This document shows, one piece after another, positions 49,433-61,945 of a DNA stretch of 64,000 nucleotides (position 1 is the first letter of the stretch; each line of letters opens with the position of its first letter). The translations under genes were made by a program, and so were the position numbers. Source of the stretch: Glossina fuscipes (taxonomy: Eukaryota > Arthropoda > Insecta > Diptera > Glossinidae); contig NW_023998414.1 of the NCBI RefSeq assembly GCF_014805625.2, forward strand, positions 93,453-157,452, read 5' to 3'. The notes under the pieces were generated by a model. That model ran no database searches. It worked only from the letters and a program-made list of their open reading frames with translations, and was not told the origin of the DNA.

Positions 49433-51558
49433 TGTTTCAGCTGAATAGATGAATAGAATAATATTACAATAAAAAAAAATAAATAAAAAACATTTCCTTT
49501 TATGATATTTATAAGACGAACTTACTTCTTTATTGAATTTTCCTGCACAAATGTTTTCTCAACGATTTGCTTTTCACTACCAGTGAGGAAGAAAAAAATC
49601 TTCTAGTTTGAGGTTACAATTAAGATACGTTATGTAAGAAACAGAGATGTATTATGGTATTAAAATTTATGCAAAGGTATTGCCAGCTCGTATTTGAATA
49701 ACTCCGAAAAGAAAATTAAGTAAGCGCAAAATAAACTGTGTTAGCGACATTAAGATGAAACTGTACGAAAATTAATATTACATTTGTGGGATGAGTGGAA
49801 TATAAAATCTAATACTCATCTCTCGTTAGAGATGAAGACTGCGAGAAAAGAATTCAATCGAACAAAAAGGGAAGGCAAAAGAATTTTGTAAAATGAATTT
49901 TGTAAAAAATTACCTTTTGTGTGATAGAATTTACCTAAACACTTGCATTGAGTGTAACCTTCTTAACGTGTAAAAAAAGGTACGGAAAAGATTTAGTTCG
50001 GTCGATTAGCCCTCTGTTTTTAAATAAGTAAAACAAATTTGCATAGATGGAGATAAAAAAAAAGCCCTCTACTTCTACTTCGTTAGGCAGCAACAAAGCT
50101 TAAAATAATTTTAATCTACTTGCAGGCATATTTGAAAAATGTAATAATATAAGCAATTCTTACTGTATAGCAAACAACAACAACGAAACAACTTTTATGA
50201 TCTCCACCTGAAATTTCCATCTACAAGGAATATTCAACATCCGCCGTAAAACCGATGTTAAAAACTAAAAAAACTCAAAATGTTACTCAATCATTTATTA
50301 TTTTTTTTATTTATTTTTTATATCATATGTTAGCTATGTATAAAAGCAAATGGACATCAGGTTCAAAGGGTTCAACTTTGTTCTGCGATTTATCGGCAAG
50401 AAATGATAGAATACATAGCATGTCGGCTTCTTCATGTTAGTCACGAACGCCTGAATGGCGACGGGCAGAACCGATTCAACCTAAATAATATTTTGATTTT
50501 ATACTTGCCGTTCCTATTGGACTCATTTGGTGGTTAATGGCAGTAACATTATTTAATTTAGAAACTTTACGACAGGCCTTATATCAAAGCAATGATTATG
50601 CTTACGACTCGTTTTATGGTGTATTCCTAGTTTCGAAACCTTCAAAACTGAACCGAATCGGCAAATTGCTTTTTAAAGAATAGATAATCTGGAATTAATA
50701 ATTCTCTCATGTCGTATAACACTGATATAAGTGATCGGAGCGCGTCAAGCCGGACGTTTGCGACAACCCAATATTGTTCAATATAAGAAAGATTTTGCAT
50801 TTATAGGTATATTAGTTGTATTTCTTTAGTGTTATTTTGGTTCTATATATATATATATATATATATATATTCCTCTAATATATTTTCTAAACATTAAATA
50901 TTTTTTTTATTAAGTATTTGTTTTATTATTATTATTATTATTATTTTTATTTTTGTTTTTTGCAAGATACTTAACTCAATTCGATTAAATATTATTAAAA
51001 TTTCTTATATATCACAAATAAAAAAAGATGAAGGAAAAAAAAAAAAAAAGAAAAAAGAAGAAGATAAATGTGAAGTGCACTGGTGATAAAATTCGCAAAA
51101 GCAAAATATTTACAAAACAAAAGCAAGAGAACTCGTTGCATAAAATCAAAATAATTTAATTTTTTACAAATATTTACAATTTTTTTTTTTTATTATTTTT
51201 TTTAATTAATATATAATTGTATTAAGTAAGCTGTCATGTTGCATTCGCTCCAAGTATATGACATTTTTTCGTTTTTTTCTGTTTTTCTTTATTTTTTCGA
51301 ATATCTATATTTATCTTATATTATACAAAATTTGTTTTAAATTTTCTAAAATGATTTCTCATTATTCATTTTTCATATCTTACTGTTTTCATGTTTTGAA
51401 CGTTTCTAGCGTTCGGCCTGCAGATTAATATTATTTTCTAATTGGTTCAAAAATTAAGTTTATTTTCACTAAAAAAAAAGTGTTTGGTACGGGGTTTGGG
51501 TCTTAGTTGTGCTCAAAGAAATGCTATTTTTCTTTTCCCTTTTACTTTTTCATTCTAT

Positions 51559-51594
<36 letters not shown>

Positions 51595-51717
51595 TTTTAT
51601 TTCATTATAATAATTTGATAAACGGATGAGTATCGGTTAGTTGGTTGCCCTAACTATTTGATATATTATTTATGCTTATGGGGAATTATCTTACATTAAA
51701 ATGTCAATAAATAAATT
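49433..51717. other. DAPIT upstream region and Vsx 3'UTR/spacer
   Basis: The DAPIT leader occupies the first few hundred bases, with a probable non-coding exon above 49525. No coding exon follows. Near 51555-51594 there is an (ATTT)n tract, and 50990-51700 is AT-rich and likely the 3'UTR of the Vsx-type gene on the minus strand. The more complex patch at 50440-50780 has no family signature that I can identify. Confidence 0.5.
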
Positions 51718-51778
51718 TCATCTATCGTCTTGATTTTCACATTTTATTCGTTTATCTGCGCTCTGTGCAAGCAATTGT

Positions 51779-51810
<32 letters not shown>

Positions 51811-52650
51811 TTGCTCGGTCAGCATTAACAATTTCTCTGCTCGTTGCGTTTGCTCGCGTCGCTCATCTTCATTATCATCGCAGATATCGATTTCTTCTTT
51901 ATCACAATCATCTTCGTCGTTGTCGTCGTTATCACACATTAACTCATCATTTTCTACATCGTAATGTTTATGTGATAATTGTTGCTGTTGCTGTTGTTGT
52001 TGTTGTTGTTGTTGTTGTCGATCTTTTTGCAATTGTTCTTCGTGTTGACGTCTTCTTTGCATTTCGGCAGCCTCGGCCATCATTAATTGATGCTGATGTT
52101 GTTGCTGTTGTTGCTGATGATGTTGATGCTGTTGATGCAACTGTTGTAAATGATGCAAATGTTGCTGCTGATTATAAGGATGATGTTGCATAACACTATG
52201 ATGAGCCGCTGCTGCCGTCAACATATCGTGTGCATTGGCTGCTGTCTGCTGATTACCATTCAAATTATGACCGATTTGTGAGCCTTTATGATGTTTGCTA
52301 TTTTGATGATGACTATTATCGAACAATAGACGCGATATTGAAAACGATGATATTGGTGAATTATGGGTACTGCCCGCCGAATATGAGGTATTTGTATCAT
52401 CGGAGGTGGGAGTTTCACGATCGCTTTCATCCGATTTTAAAACTTCAGCCGCTTCTAGCGATTTCTTATGCATGCCAAGCAGCCAAGGTGCCACAGATTC
52501 ATCCTCTTTGGCAGATTTAATAATAGTTTCAGGTAATGGCAGTGAATGTCTAACCATCGCTCCGTAAAGGCCGTACTCGGCCATTTTAGTGCTGTGACCC
52601 CAACATTTTTCAGTTTTACGCCACTTGGCCCGACGATTTTGGAACCAAAC
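51718..52650 (-). CDS. Vsx: Vsx-type homeobox protein, last coding exon (partial)
   Basis: The exon starts after an acceptor ('cttttaatatag') at 52650 and encodes 310 residues to a TGA at 51718-51720. It begins inside the homeodomain: [15 protein letters not shown], the end of recognition helix 3, at the intron position typical of paired-class genes. The CVC domain unique to Vsx/Chx10 proteins follows directly: [22 protein letters not shown], then LPLPETI, and [15 protein letters not shown]. The rest is low-complexity, with Ser-, His- and Gln-rich tracts and an acidic block ([20 protein letters not shown]). Vsx proteins are nuclear transcription factors of the visual system and optic lobe. 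The upstream exons with the rest of the homeodomain are not in the window. I cannot tell Vsx1 from Vsx2. Confidence 0.93.
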
Positions 52651-53879
52651 CTATATTAAAAGACAAAGCGAAATCATTTAAAAAATTTATGTGAAAGCGA
52701 AATTGATATTGGATCGCTACAGCATATACCAATCTATACATATATACACACACACACATACATACATACACACACATACATACAAAAAGTACAGGGCTAT
52801 CGTGGGTAACGGATTGTGACCGGCCTGCACGTACTATTCGTAATACTACATACAACTTATTACATTTCGTCGTGTAACGAGAGTCAATACAAAACAAACT
52901 TTCAATATTTTCCCTGTTTTTTTTTTGTTCTCTTCATCACCCGCGAACGTTCAGATTGCTTTGCTTTATGGCGTTTTTCTTTGCTTTGATTTTCTTTTTC
53001 TTTTTTTAATATCATAACGGTATCCGGATATTTGCATGCACTTGCTTGTATGCGAGTGTTATTTGATATTCAATTAAATTTAATCGAAAGCGGTTCCTCT
53101 ACAAAAGGGACAGATCAGAGGGTATGAAGGTTCACAACCTTCATCGATACACTGCATGAGTGTGAGTGAGTGTTAGATGTAATCATAAGAAGTGATGATG
53201 TCATAGATTTTATATATGTAAAATGCATGAGTTAATACGGGAATCAGTTGAAAGAATTGCACTCCAATAGGATTAACTTTTAAATGCCCTACACTAAGTC
53301 TCGTAAGGCAATTCTTTATCTATTTTCGTATGAATATATATTAAAAACTATACTTTTTTGTCGTATAAAAGCCGAGTGTTCGTGGGAAGCCTTCTTTGAA
53401 AAATTGTCCGAAGGGTCATGTTTTTGTATTCGAAAATTACGGTAGTAAATCTATTCAGATTTATAATAATTACTCTTTATTAATTTTGATAATAATATCT
53501 TGAAAATTAGATATATCTGGAATAGAAGAAATCTTGTTTTAGGTAAGAAGGGTCCAAGTATTTGATCTAATTGAAAGTTTTCATCGCTCCTTTCATTCGA
53601 GATATAATTAAGATGGAAAATTTCTCTCAGAAATCTCAGTCGCTTTGTCGTACAATCTTATCGGATCGAATTCAATTGCAATAGCGTTCATCAATATCTT
53701 GAAAATTGCGATCAGAATCGATATTCTGAAATTGATATAGTAAAACCTGAACCAATTTATTTAATACTAGATTAGGGGTTTATATCAATGTCGTAGTGTA
53801 GATGTTGTTACTTGAAAGCTTCGATTGTTTTCATACTTTCACTCGGCGATTCAGTTGCTTCACGACAAATCAGCCCCGA

Positions 53880-53985
53880 CTATGGAACCAACCGTCTTAC
53901 GTATGAGAGTAACTTCATCACTCTTTATCTCGTCCGACGTCACTGCGTACAGATGAACGCAACAATGAGGGAATTTCTGCCCCAA

Positions 53986-54029
<44 letters not shown>

Positions 54030-54540
54030 TGTAACATAAAAAATATGTATTGAAAAATTTACACTATTTCTGGACCTGACTACTAGAACCAACTGCCTCA
54101 CTTATGCATACATAAGAGTTTTTCATCATCTAGTATTTATCTCCTAAACTCATCTGAGGGTATTTGTGACCCAAAACTGGCGTCTCTTTCTCTCTCTCTC
54201 TCTCTCTCTCACTCTCTCTACCTGTAAGGTAATAAATATATATATTGAAAAGTTTAAACTATTTCTAGACGATCTGTAGATCGGTTCATGAAGGTGTGGG
54301 ACATTTCTTACACATACATTCCCATGGCATAGTCATTATCATCTGTACGCAATAGCGAGGGAATGTCTGCCATCAAATTTCTCTCTCTCTCTCTCTCGCT
54401 CTGCCTCTCTCCCTTCTCCTTTTCTTAATTCTTGTAACCTAAGAAATATATGTTGAAAAGTTTAAACTATTTCTGGACGATCCCTAGATCGATATGGCAC
54501 ATTTCGTATACGTACATGCAGTTCCATTGCATAGTCAAGG
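53880..54540. repeat. ~190-bp tandem repeat with embedded (CT)n, three units
   Basis: Three units share the order: 'gagggaatttctgcc..aaa' (near 53967, 54163, 54353), a (CT)n run, 'cttgtaac..aa.aaatat.t.ttgaaaa.tt.aaactatttctggac', and a distal 'catacat' block. The period is about 190-196 bp. The CT runs (about 53988-54026, 54184-54222, 54379-54415) lie at the same place in each unit, so the whole block was duplicated with the microsatellite inside. Confidence 0.75.
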
Positions 54541-55341
54541 TTAAATAAAATGAACAGATTTAATATTCAAAGGTGTCACATATCCGTATCGCTGCACATA
54601 ATTATTCTTTGTTCCTTTCGTTCTTTGCTTTAAACAAAAATTCTTATTGAAGATTGCGTGTGGTTAGAGCGCTACCTGTATAGTATATAGGGACATATGA
54701 ATAGCATAAATTTAATGAAAAAAGCAACAAAAAAAAAAAAAAAATGTCATCCTTAGTCGATATTAGGGATAGGGAAATAAAAGGAAATCTCTTAAAATAT
54801 CTCTCTCAAATTGTATTATGATGACGACATGACGAAGCGTTCTATTATAATATTTCTATGTCCATATATTTCTTATTCTTGTCTTGATTCAAGAATGCAA
54901 AGAAAAAAAAAAAAAAAAAAAAAGTAAAGAAAAAGACACACATGTCGGGAAAGAATGTCTTCATGAGTTTTGCATGACGACAGAGTGTAAAAATATTTTG
55001 GGTATAATTCCAAAGTTCCTTATGCGATTTTAAAATTTTTTTAAGCAAATAATATACAAATATTTATGTATTTTAATTAACGCAAAAAAAAAAAAAAAAA
55101 AAAAACAAAATGAATGGAATGAGAATTTCACACATTAAACAGGTAAAGAAGAGGATTGATGACAATGCCGGACGCAAAAATGCAAAAGCAAAAAAGGGTT
55201 TTCAACCAAAACAAAGAAATATTTTTGCAGAAAAATTGCTTATGCTTTTTACGTTGTGCGGTCCGGAATATCTTGCCAAACATCCCAATCAAAAAAAAAA
55301 AAAACAAAAACGCCTCACCCACGTTGTAGGCAGGCAATCTG

Positions 55342-55944
55342 TTAAGTGTTTGCAAAAATTTTGATCATTAATTTGTCACGCGAGAAAAGCATTTATTGTG
55401 GAAAATTGACGATATCGTGCCGAAAGACCTTATAAGGGTTTCGGCAGCGTTCTACTCTACTGATCCGTTTTCGCAAATTCCTCGCAACCTCTGCGGACCC
55501 CCGTGCCAGTCAAGCCCATTCTGCTTGCGATCTGAACAAGTGATAGTCAAGGAAGGCGATATAGTGGGCATTCGGCGCTGCAACAATGAATCCTGGAAAA
55601 TTCGTTCGCAACATGTGGCTAGAAAATGGCATTTTCGGGCAGGATTGTGTTGTAGCCGTTCTGGCTCTTTTTAGGCTAATTGCGCATAGATCGCATCGTA
55701 AAAATCTAGAAACAATTGATTCGTCAATTGCTAAGCTATTCTTCGAAAGTTCTTCGAGTCTTGCAACTTATGCTTCTCCCCATCACAATCACTGCTACTA
55801 GTTCAGGCGGCGATCAGCGTCATCATCAGTCGGCCTCTGAATATGTTTGGCTACGCTTCGGCAGCACATTTCTTCAAATCAAACCACATTAGTAATGAAT
55901 TTAAAAGAAGAAGAAGAATTTTGAGCGTTCAACGAATAAATATT

Positions 55945-55976
<32 letters not shown>

Positions 55977-56052
55977 GAAGGACAGACTCTCTGGTACTCT
56001 GGTATTTGTCATTTCCTATATCACGATGATTAAAATTTTTGCAAGCACCAGC
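55342..56052 (-). mobile_element. Deleted mariner element, copy 3 (family 1)
   Basis: The copy starts 'ttaagtgtttgcaaaaattttgatc' and ends 'aaaatttttgcaagcacc', about 711 bp with slightly decayed ends. It shares with copies 1 and 2 'gatccgttttcgca', 'cgtgccagtcaagcc' and 'aaaatggcattttc'. On the minus strand it reads DYHLFRSQ, the mariner signature just after the third catalytic Asp. A (GA)n microsatellite has grown near its 3' end. It is non-functional. Confidence 0.8.
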
Positions 56053-57469
56053 AATGCATTACTTCACTGTACTTTAATAAACTATACTCTGTACTATGAT
56101 GAAATGACGAAATAAGTTTATCGCCATGCCTTCGTTCAAGTTGTTAGGCATAAAAAGGAGAAGGAAGAAGAAGAAGAAGAAGAAGGAGAAAAAAAAAAAT
56201 AATAATACAATTGTTGTCATCACGACGGGAATGAAATGCAAAGAAATAATTGCCCGGAAAGTGTGGAAACTTAACAAGATAATAACATAATTATTGTTAT
56301 TGTTGTTATTGCTATTATATAATTATTGCAGGTTTTTCTTATTATTGCTTTTTTTTCTCGTTTTTCGTTTTTTTGTTTTTTTTTTTTTTCTAGAATTCTC
56401 CGTTTTCTCTTTAATGTAAAAGAGCCAAGTGGTAGCTGCTGCCGCGCTACCATTAATTATTTACTCAGACATTTGCATTAATTTGTATAATGAGCTGTTA
56501 ATTTTTGTGTTTTTTATTTTTTTTTGTTTTTTTTTTGTTTATTTTTATAAAATATGTTCGTTCACAAATAAAAATAGCGAAACATGAACAACACAAACAA
56601 CAAGAACAATAACGGTAACAACAACAATTAAAGTGAAATGCATGTTAATGCGATAATTATGCATTATTATGTAATTAACATTTAAACGGAAAAGGAAAAA
56701 GAAAAAGAAGAAGAAGAAGAATGAGATGAATAAGAAGAACAAGACGAATATTACAAAGCAAAACATCAGCAGCAACAACAACAACAAAAACAACAAAAAA
56801 ACAACTGAAATGGAATCCACAAAAAAAAAAAATTAAAAAAATAAAAGGAAGGTTAACATGCAAATAATAGTAATAAAAATGAAGCAACAACAAACATACA
56901 CACAAACAAACAAACAAATAAACAAACAAAAAAAAAAAAAAAAGAAAAAGCAGCAAAAAAGAAATAATAAAATAATAAAAGGAAAATTGTGCTGACAAGT
57001 CAAGTGTTAACTGAAAAAATTTGCATTAAATGCATTAAGCGCACTTGTTAATGTTTTCGTTCTTATGCTTAATGTTGCTGTTTCGTTGCCGTTCTTGCTA
57101 TTATTGCTATTGTTGCTGCTGCTGCTGCTGTTGTTGTTGTTGTTGTTGCGCTTGTCAATTTTAAACTTCCATAAACATTTATTATCAAATTAAAAGTGCT
57201 TAAAACGCTTTAAACTTTTACACAGAAAAAAAAAAATAAATAAATAAATAAAAAAAAAATAAAAAAATAATAATAAAAATGGGAAATATTTCTATTTATG
57301 CGGCTGAGGGTGAACTTTATCCTAGAACTTATATATACATGCGGTAGTGCGCGAACAACCACCACCCCAAACATTGTAACAAGTCAGTCATCGTAGTCAA
57401 GCACGAGTTGTTTAATTTGTTTATTTTGAAAAGAAATCTGCCGACTAGCAGGTCCATCAGTTCAGAAAT

Positions 57470-57511
<42 letters not shown>

Positions 57512-57969
57512 TTTGCGATCCCATGGCAGTTATGGTTGGTCTACACGTATACAGTAGACGCTGCTGTCAAATCTGGTGGCGGTAAATTGCCTACACCTGG
57601 AGCTATATATGCATGGAATTGAAATGAAAAAATTTTTATTAAGATTAAGTGAAAATTCGAAAGCTGATGAATATTTGAAATGACTATCTTTTTAACTAAC
57701 TTGGAAAAATCACAAAAATTGCAAGCATTATTAATGACTAGAATATGATATGATATGATATGATATGATAAGTGACAACCAATAACTGAGATAGCGGAAG
57801 TGGTAGATCGATGTAACAAACGGCTCTTTAAACTTCCAATACTATATCATTTTTAGTATAATTATCATAATCCATGTAAATTTTGTTATTAGCGGTTTGT
57901 AGAGGATATTTGGATCATAATTGATGCAAGTGTGGATATAAGAGTTTTGTAGATGGCATTTGTATGAAT

Positions 57970-58350
57970 ATAAGCTGTTTGTAGATGGTATTGGTTTGGT
58001 TATTAGCTGTTTGTAGAAACTAATACTTTATATAAAAGCAATTATTCAATCATTCTTTTATATATATATTATTTTTATATACATTTATTTAATTAAAAAT
58101 GAAAATAATTTTTTTTAATCTTTTACTTGAACTTTATACTTCTTCAATTGGATATTTGCTCAATGTAATTGAATAATCAATATTTTCTACGTGCAAGTTA
58201 GTTATTAATTTAACTACAACCTTAGTATTATTAAGATCAATTTAGTATATCTTGATTTCATTCATGATAAATTCCTAGTAATAAAATAATAATGAAAATA
58301 GTAGAGCGGTTTGTAGATGGTATTGGTTTGGTTATTAGCTGTTTGTAGAC
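57970..58350. repeat. Direct repeat, two ~45-bp copies
   Basis: The sequence 'tgtttgtagatggtattggtttggttattagctgtttgtaga' occurs near 57972-58015 and again near 58307-58350, nearly identical, about 335 bp apart. A shorter related motif, 'ggtttgtagaggatatttgg', occurs at 57893. The near identity suggests a recent local copy event. Confidence 0.8.
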
Positions 58351-58686
58351 AGTATGTGGTTTTGTGGTTGGCTGCGTTGTTCGCCTTCAAATTCTTGTAC
58401 AATTTGGGGCCAAATTCGATCTCTCTCTCTCTCTCTCTCTCTCTCCACCTCCACCTCCACCTCCACCCTCCCCGGCCCCATTCCCCCCCATCAAGTTATT
58501 ATTATGTAATTGCCAAGTTTAACGATTCGCGGAACAGGTTTTGCTTGACAATCTAAAGGTTAGCTCTAAGATATTAACTGACATTTATCGGACATTGCAG
58601 CGTTTTACGTCGATACTAGCTTTTTCCTGTCAATTTTCGTAGGAGATACTGTTGGTGTGAGATGATGAGGGAGCTAAGCGGTGGTT

Positions 58687-58705
58687 GGGGGGGGGGGGGG
58701 GGGGG
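58687..58705. repeat. Homopolymer G19
   Basis: Nineteen consecutive G in otherwise AT-rich DNA, preceded by 'gcggtggtt'. Its length may be affected by sequencing error. Confidence 0.85.
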
Positions 58706-59075
58706 ATGGTTTGTTTACTATAACACAAGGGATGGATGTTTGGTTTTTTGTGTAAAAATCAAAAAAAAAATAAACAAACGCAATAAAAATTTGTTACACG
58801 TTGTTGTGTTTTTTTGCTTTCCTTTCTTGCTATTGCTGTTGCCGTTCAGAGCTTATTATGTAAAGGGTGTTAAATGCTAACAACTCATGCAGAAATAATT
58901 TATTGTCATATGCGTTAACTCTTGCGTCAAGCTAAATGCAAATCTTTCCCCTACATCTTCGTATCGTTCATATGTTTATTTTCGATGATTGTTTTTATAG
59001 CGACCCGCGTCGCAAAACATCATCAATTTCATAACCTTCACAATAGATCTACTACTACTCCTATTACTATTATTA

Positions 59076-59127
<52 letters not shown>

Positions 59128-60561
59128 CAGTACTTATACTATTGATTCTCTTCTGAATCTGTTTATGTCAAAAGCTCCCCAGTGTAATAAAAAATGGTAA
59201 AAAGGAGAAGAAGAAGAAGAAGAAGAAGAAAAAGAAAAGGAAGAAGAAGAGGAAAAAGATGTGAGGCACGCGTTTACACTTGAAATTGTGGGAAATTTGT
59301 TTTTTTTTTTTTTTTTTTTTTTATGAAAAAGTCTGTTAAACGTTTGCCTATCTCTTCCGCTTTTAACAAACACAAGATTAAGTTGTCTCTTGGGACGCGT
59401 TCAATGTATATTCCGCTTCTTGTTTTGCCTGCATATAACAATGTGCATGTGGCTGTGTCTCTCTCTCTGTGTGTGTATGTGTGTGTATGTGTGTGTGTGT
59501 TTTGTTTGTAACAAATTGAAAATTGACCGTTTAATGTCATGTTCTTCGCCAACTTAAGTACACTTTAAACTAATTGCTTTTGGGATTTGTTTAGCAACTG
59601 AAGCAAAAAGTACTTTTTCACGGCTCGAATAAAATTAATAAGTTAATCAATTATATGAGTGAAGTAGGCGTGTTCCATTTTCAAGCATACGCAATCCATT
59701 GGTAAACTGATGGCATGAGCTGAGCGCATGGAACGCATGCTTTCTTCTAACATACTCTATATATATATATATATATATATATATCACACGGTTGTTTGCA
59801 TAAGTTCTTTCAGGCCTTTGGTCATTAAATCGAACATATGTCATCCTGATCGGTAGTGTTTTTGATATTTTCCTGAATTTCTAGGTGAAAAACTGCGGCC
59901 AAGCAATTTTCACAGGCATCTTAGGCGATCCACTTTCCTTCGTTGTACTATTAAGACATTGTGGCGGAACGCGTAACAACTCATTTACGAACGTGACAGA
60001 CGCATTAAAATTACCCAACGTCCCGTTTCATTTCAAATGGAACGGGAATCATCGAATCATCGTCGATGTGCTCGAAGTGGCACACGGTGCACAATTTGCA
60101 TCTCGTTCTCGACGAATATATAACATTAGTGTAGGTTGCTTCCGTTCGGGTTTTTCCATTCCGTTCATGTAGCAGTTTGCATGCAGCGCACAACGTCTTC
60201 GCTACACTATTTTAATATCTCATATGTCGAACGTTGCATTCCTTTAGCCCGTTAACCGTATCCTCTAAAATTGCTGTAATTTTGTTTCGCTTCGTCAGCG
60301 ATTCGCGAACAGATTCGAACGGAATTCGAATTCGGCTCATTCGCGCTTATAATTCATGTTCATTTATCTAAACGTGGAGCATCTTGTTATAGCTAACCGT
60401 ATGAGAAGGGCTTGAAATACGATTTTTTTTTTTTAGTTACGTTTTGTGTCATAGAATGAATTATGATGATATTCGCTTATCATCGTCATTGTCAAATTTC
60501 TAAATACTATGAAGTATTGAAAATTTCAGAATTTCAGAATCATTTTCAAAACACACAATTT

Positions 60562-61320
60562 TTATACTCCTCGCCTCGTTTGCAACGCCCAGACAGAAAC
60601 AGCAAAGGCCCCAATAAAGTATATATTTTCTTGATCAATATCAAATTCTAAATCGACTTAAGCATATCCGTCTATCCGTGTGTTTGTCTGTGTAGTGTTT
60701 ATTGTAAACATTCTCCTGACCGCAAAAACGAAACTATTGACGCCAAGTTTGGTCGAAACATTGGAATTTCTTGCGCGCAAGTTGTTATTGAAAATGGGCA
60801 AAAATCAATCGAAGCAGACGTCCACGTGAATCACGTGAACTGAGAGAGATTATCTTTGTTTTTCAAAGGAAATGAATAATTGATTGCGATGCTGTAGCAT
60901 CTTTGCACAAAAATGGAAAAAAATTGACCACGCCTACCCACTAATATAGTGTATAGAAAATTGAATTTTTCCTTTCAATACCTTTGGAGTTACAACCAGT
61001 TACAACTTTTGAATGCACCTAAACATGTGCGCTTGTTTGTCTGTCCATCTGTTTGCTTGCAGAACTGTGTAGTAAACACTCTCTGTGTGATAAACATTCT
61101 CGCGCTAACGAAAATGAATCTATCTATCGCTTACGAAATTGGCAAAGGAATTTGAGAGGAACCTAACCTTTTCACAAGACACGGTCCGCAACACCCACAC
61201 GCCTAGGCGAAAAAATTTTAAAAATAGAAAAAATCAGCTACGCCCACTTCATATTACACCTTTGTCTTTTTTTTTTTTTTTTTTTTTTTAATTACGGCGA
61301 TGTTTATAAAAACTTCGGTC
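60562..61320. repeat. Dispersed repeat, copy B
   Basis: It follows the same order as 25448-26240: 'tttatactcctcgcctcgtttgcaacgcccagacagaaac', 'aaagtatatattttcttgatca', 'aaatcgacttaagcatatccgtctatccg', 'attctcctgaccgcaaaaacg', 'gaatgcacctaaacatgtgcgcttgtttgtctgtccatctg', 'cacgcctaggcg', and 'acggcgatgtttataaaaacttcggtcacgatcgaaga'. Both copies are in the same orientation and of like length, which supports a defined element and not chance resemblance. Confidence 0.7.
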
Positions 61321-61589
61321 ACGATCGAAGATAATTTTTTTTTTTTTTTTTTTTTTTAAGTTATCCGTTGGTATGTGCCTGTGCGGACACATCTCTCAAA
61401 CACTTGATAGGGTTAGTATCTCTAAAGTTATGCAAATAAATTTAAAAAGCCACCTGTTGTGAAAAAAAATTCCCGAAAAATTTGCGATCACGTAACATGG
61501 CGATCTACTTTAGTCGAATATAGAGATGGTAATGCGATTCTTTTGTGTGGCATTCATATATATATATATATACAGTAGAAGAAATTTGA

Positions 61590-61945
61590 AAATCCAAAAT
61601 ACTATAGCGGGGCGTGGCCCACCATTACACCCACATCGTACACCATTTCATTCAGTAGAGACGTTGATTAAAAGATTGCTCAAAATAAAAGGCTTTCTAT
61701 ATAGAAGTTTCGTCCTTGGGCCAAAACATGTCGGTGTATCAATGCTCAGCGAAATATCGCAAAAATCGTGGCTAGAAGGTTGCACCTAAGAAACTAAGAT
61801 GGACGGACAGGCGAACGGACAAACGCATAGATAAGCTTAATAATAATAAAAAGTGATTATCTCTCAAGTCCTTCTGGGTGTTGGATACATCCGCACAAAT
61901 TTAACATGTCTTGTGCTACAAATGATGTAGGGTATAAAAATGGTT
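61590..61945. repeat. Dispersed repeat fragment with GGACGGAC block
   Basis: The fragment has 'gcggggcgtggcccaccattacacccacatcg', 'gatggacggacaggcgaacggac' and a closing 'gtagggtataaaaatgg'. This is the typical end of old fly intergenic repeats and resembles 70-480. Confidence 0.45.

Noticed and set aside
51765..52520. Plus-strand frames opposite the Vsx exon
   Set aside because: They are the antisense reading of polyglutamine codons (poly Val/Ala/Leu) and carry no motif.
53988..54415. Regular spacing of CT runs read as a CRISPR-like array
   Set aside because: This is a eukaryotic tandem repeat with 190-bp units; there are no short identical repeats with unique spacers.
55110..55364. 84-codon lysine-rich frame starting with ATG
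   Set aside because: Lysine comes from A-rich codons, it runs into the mariner copy at 55342, and no homologue comes to mind.
56545..56998. Minus-strand hydrophobic frames rich in Phe/Leu/Val resembling membrane proteins
   Set aside because: They arise from A-rich and CAA-rich plus-strand simple sequence; composition explains the hydrophobicity.
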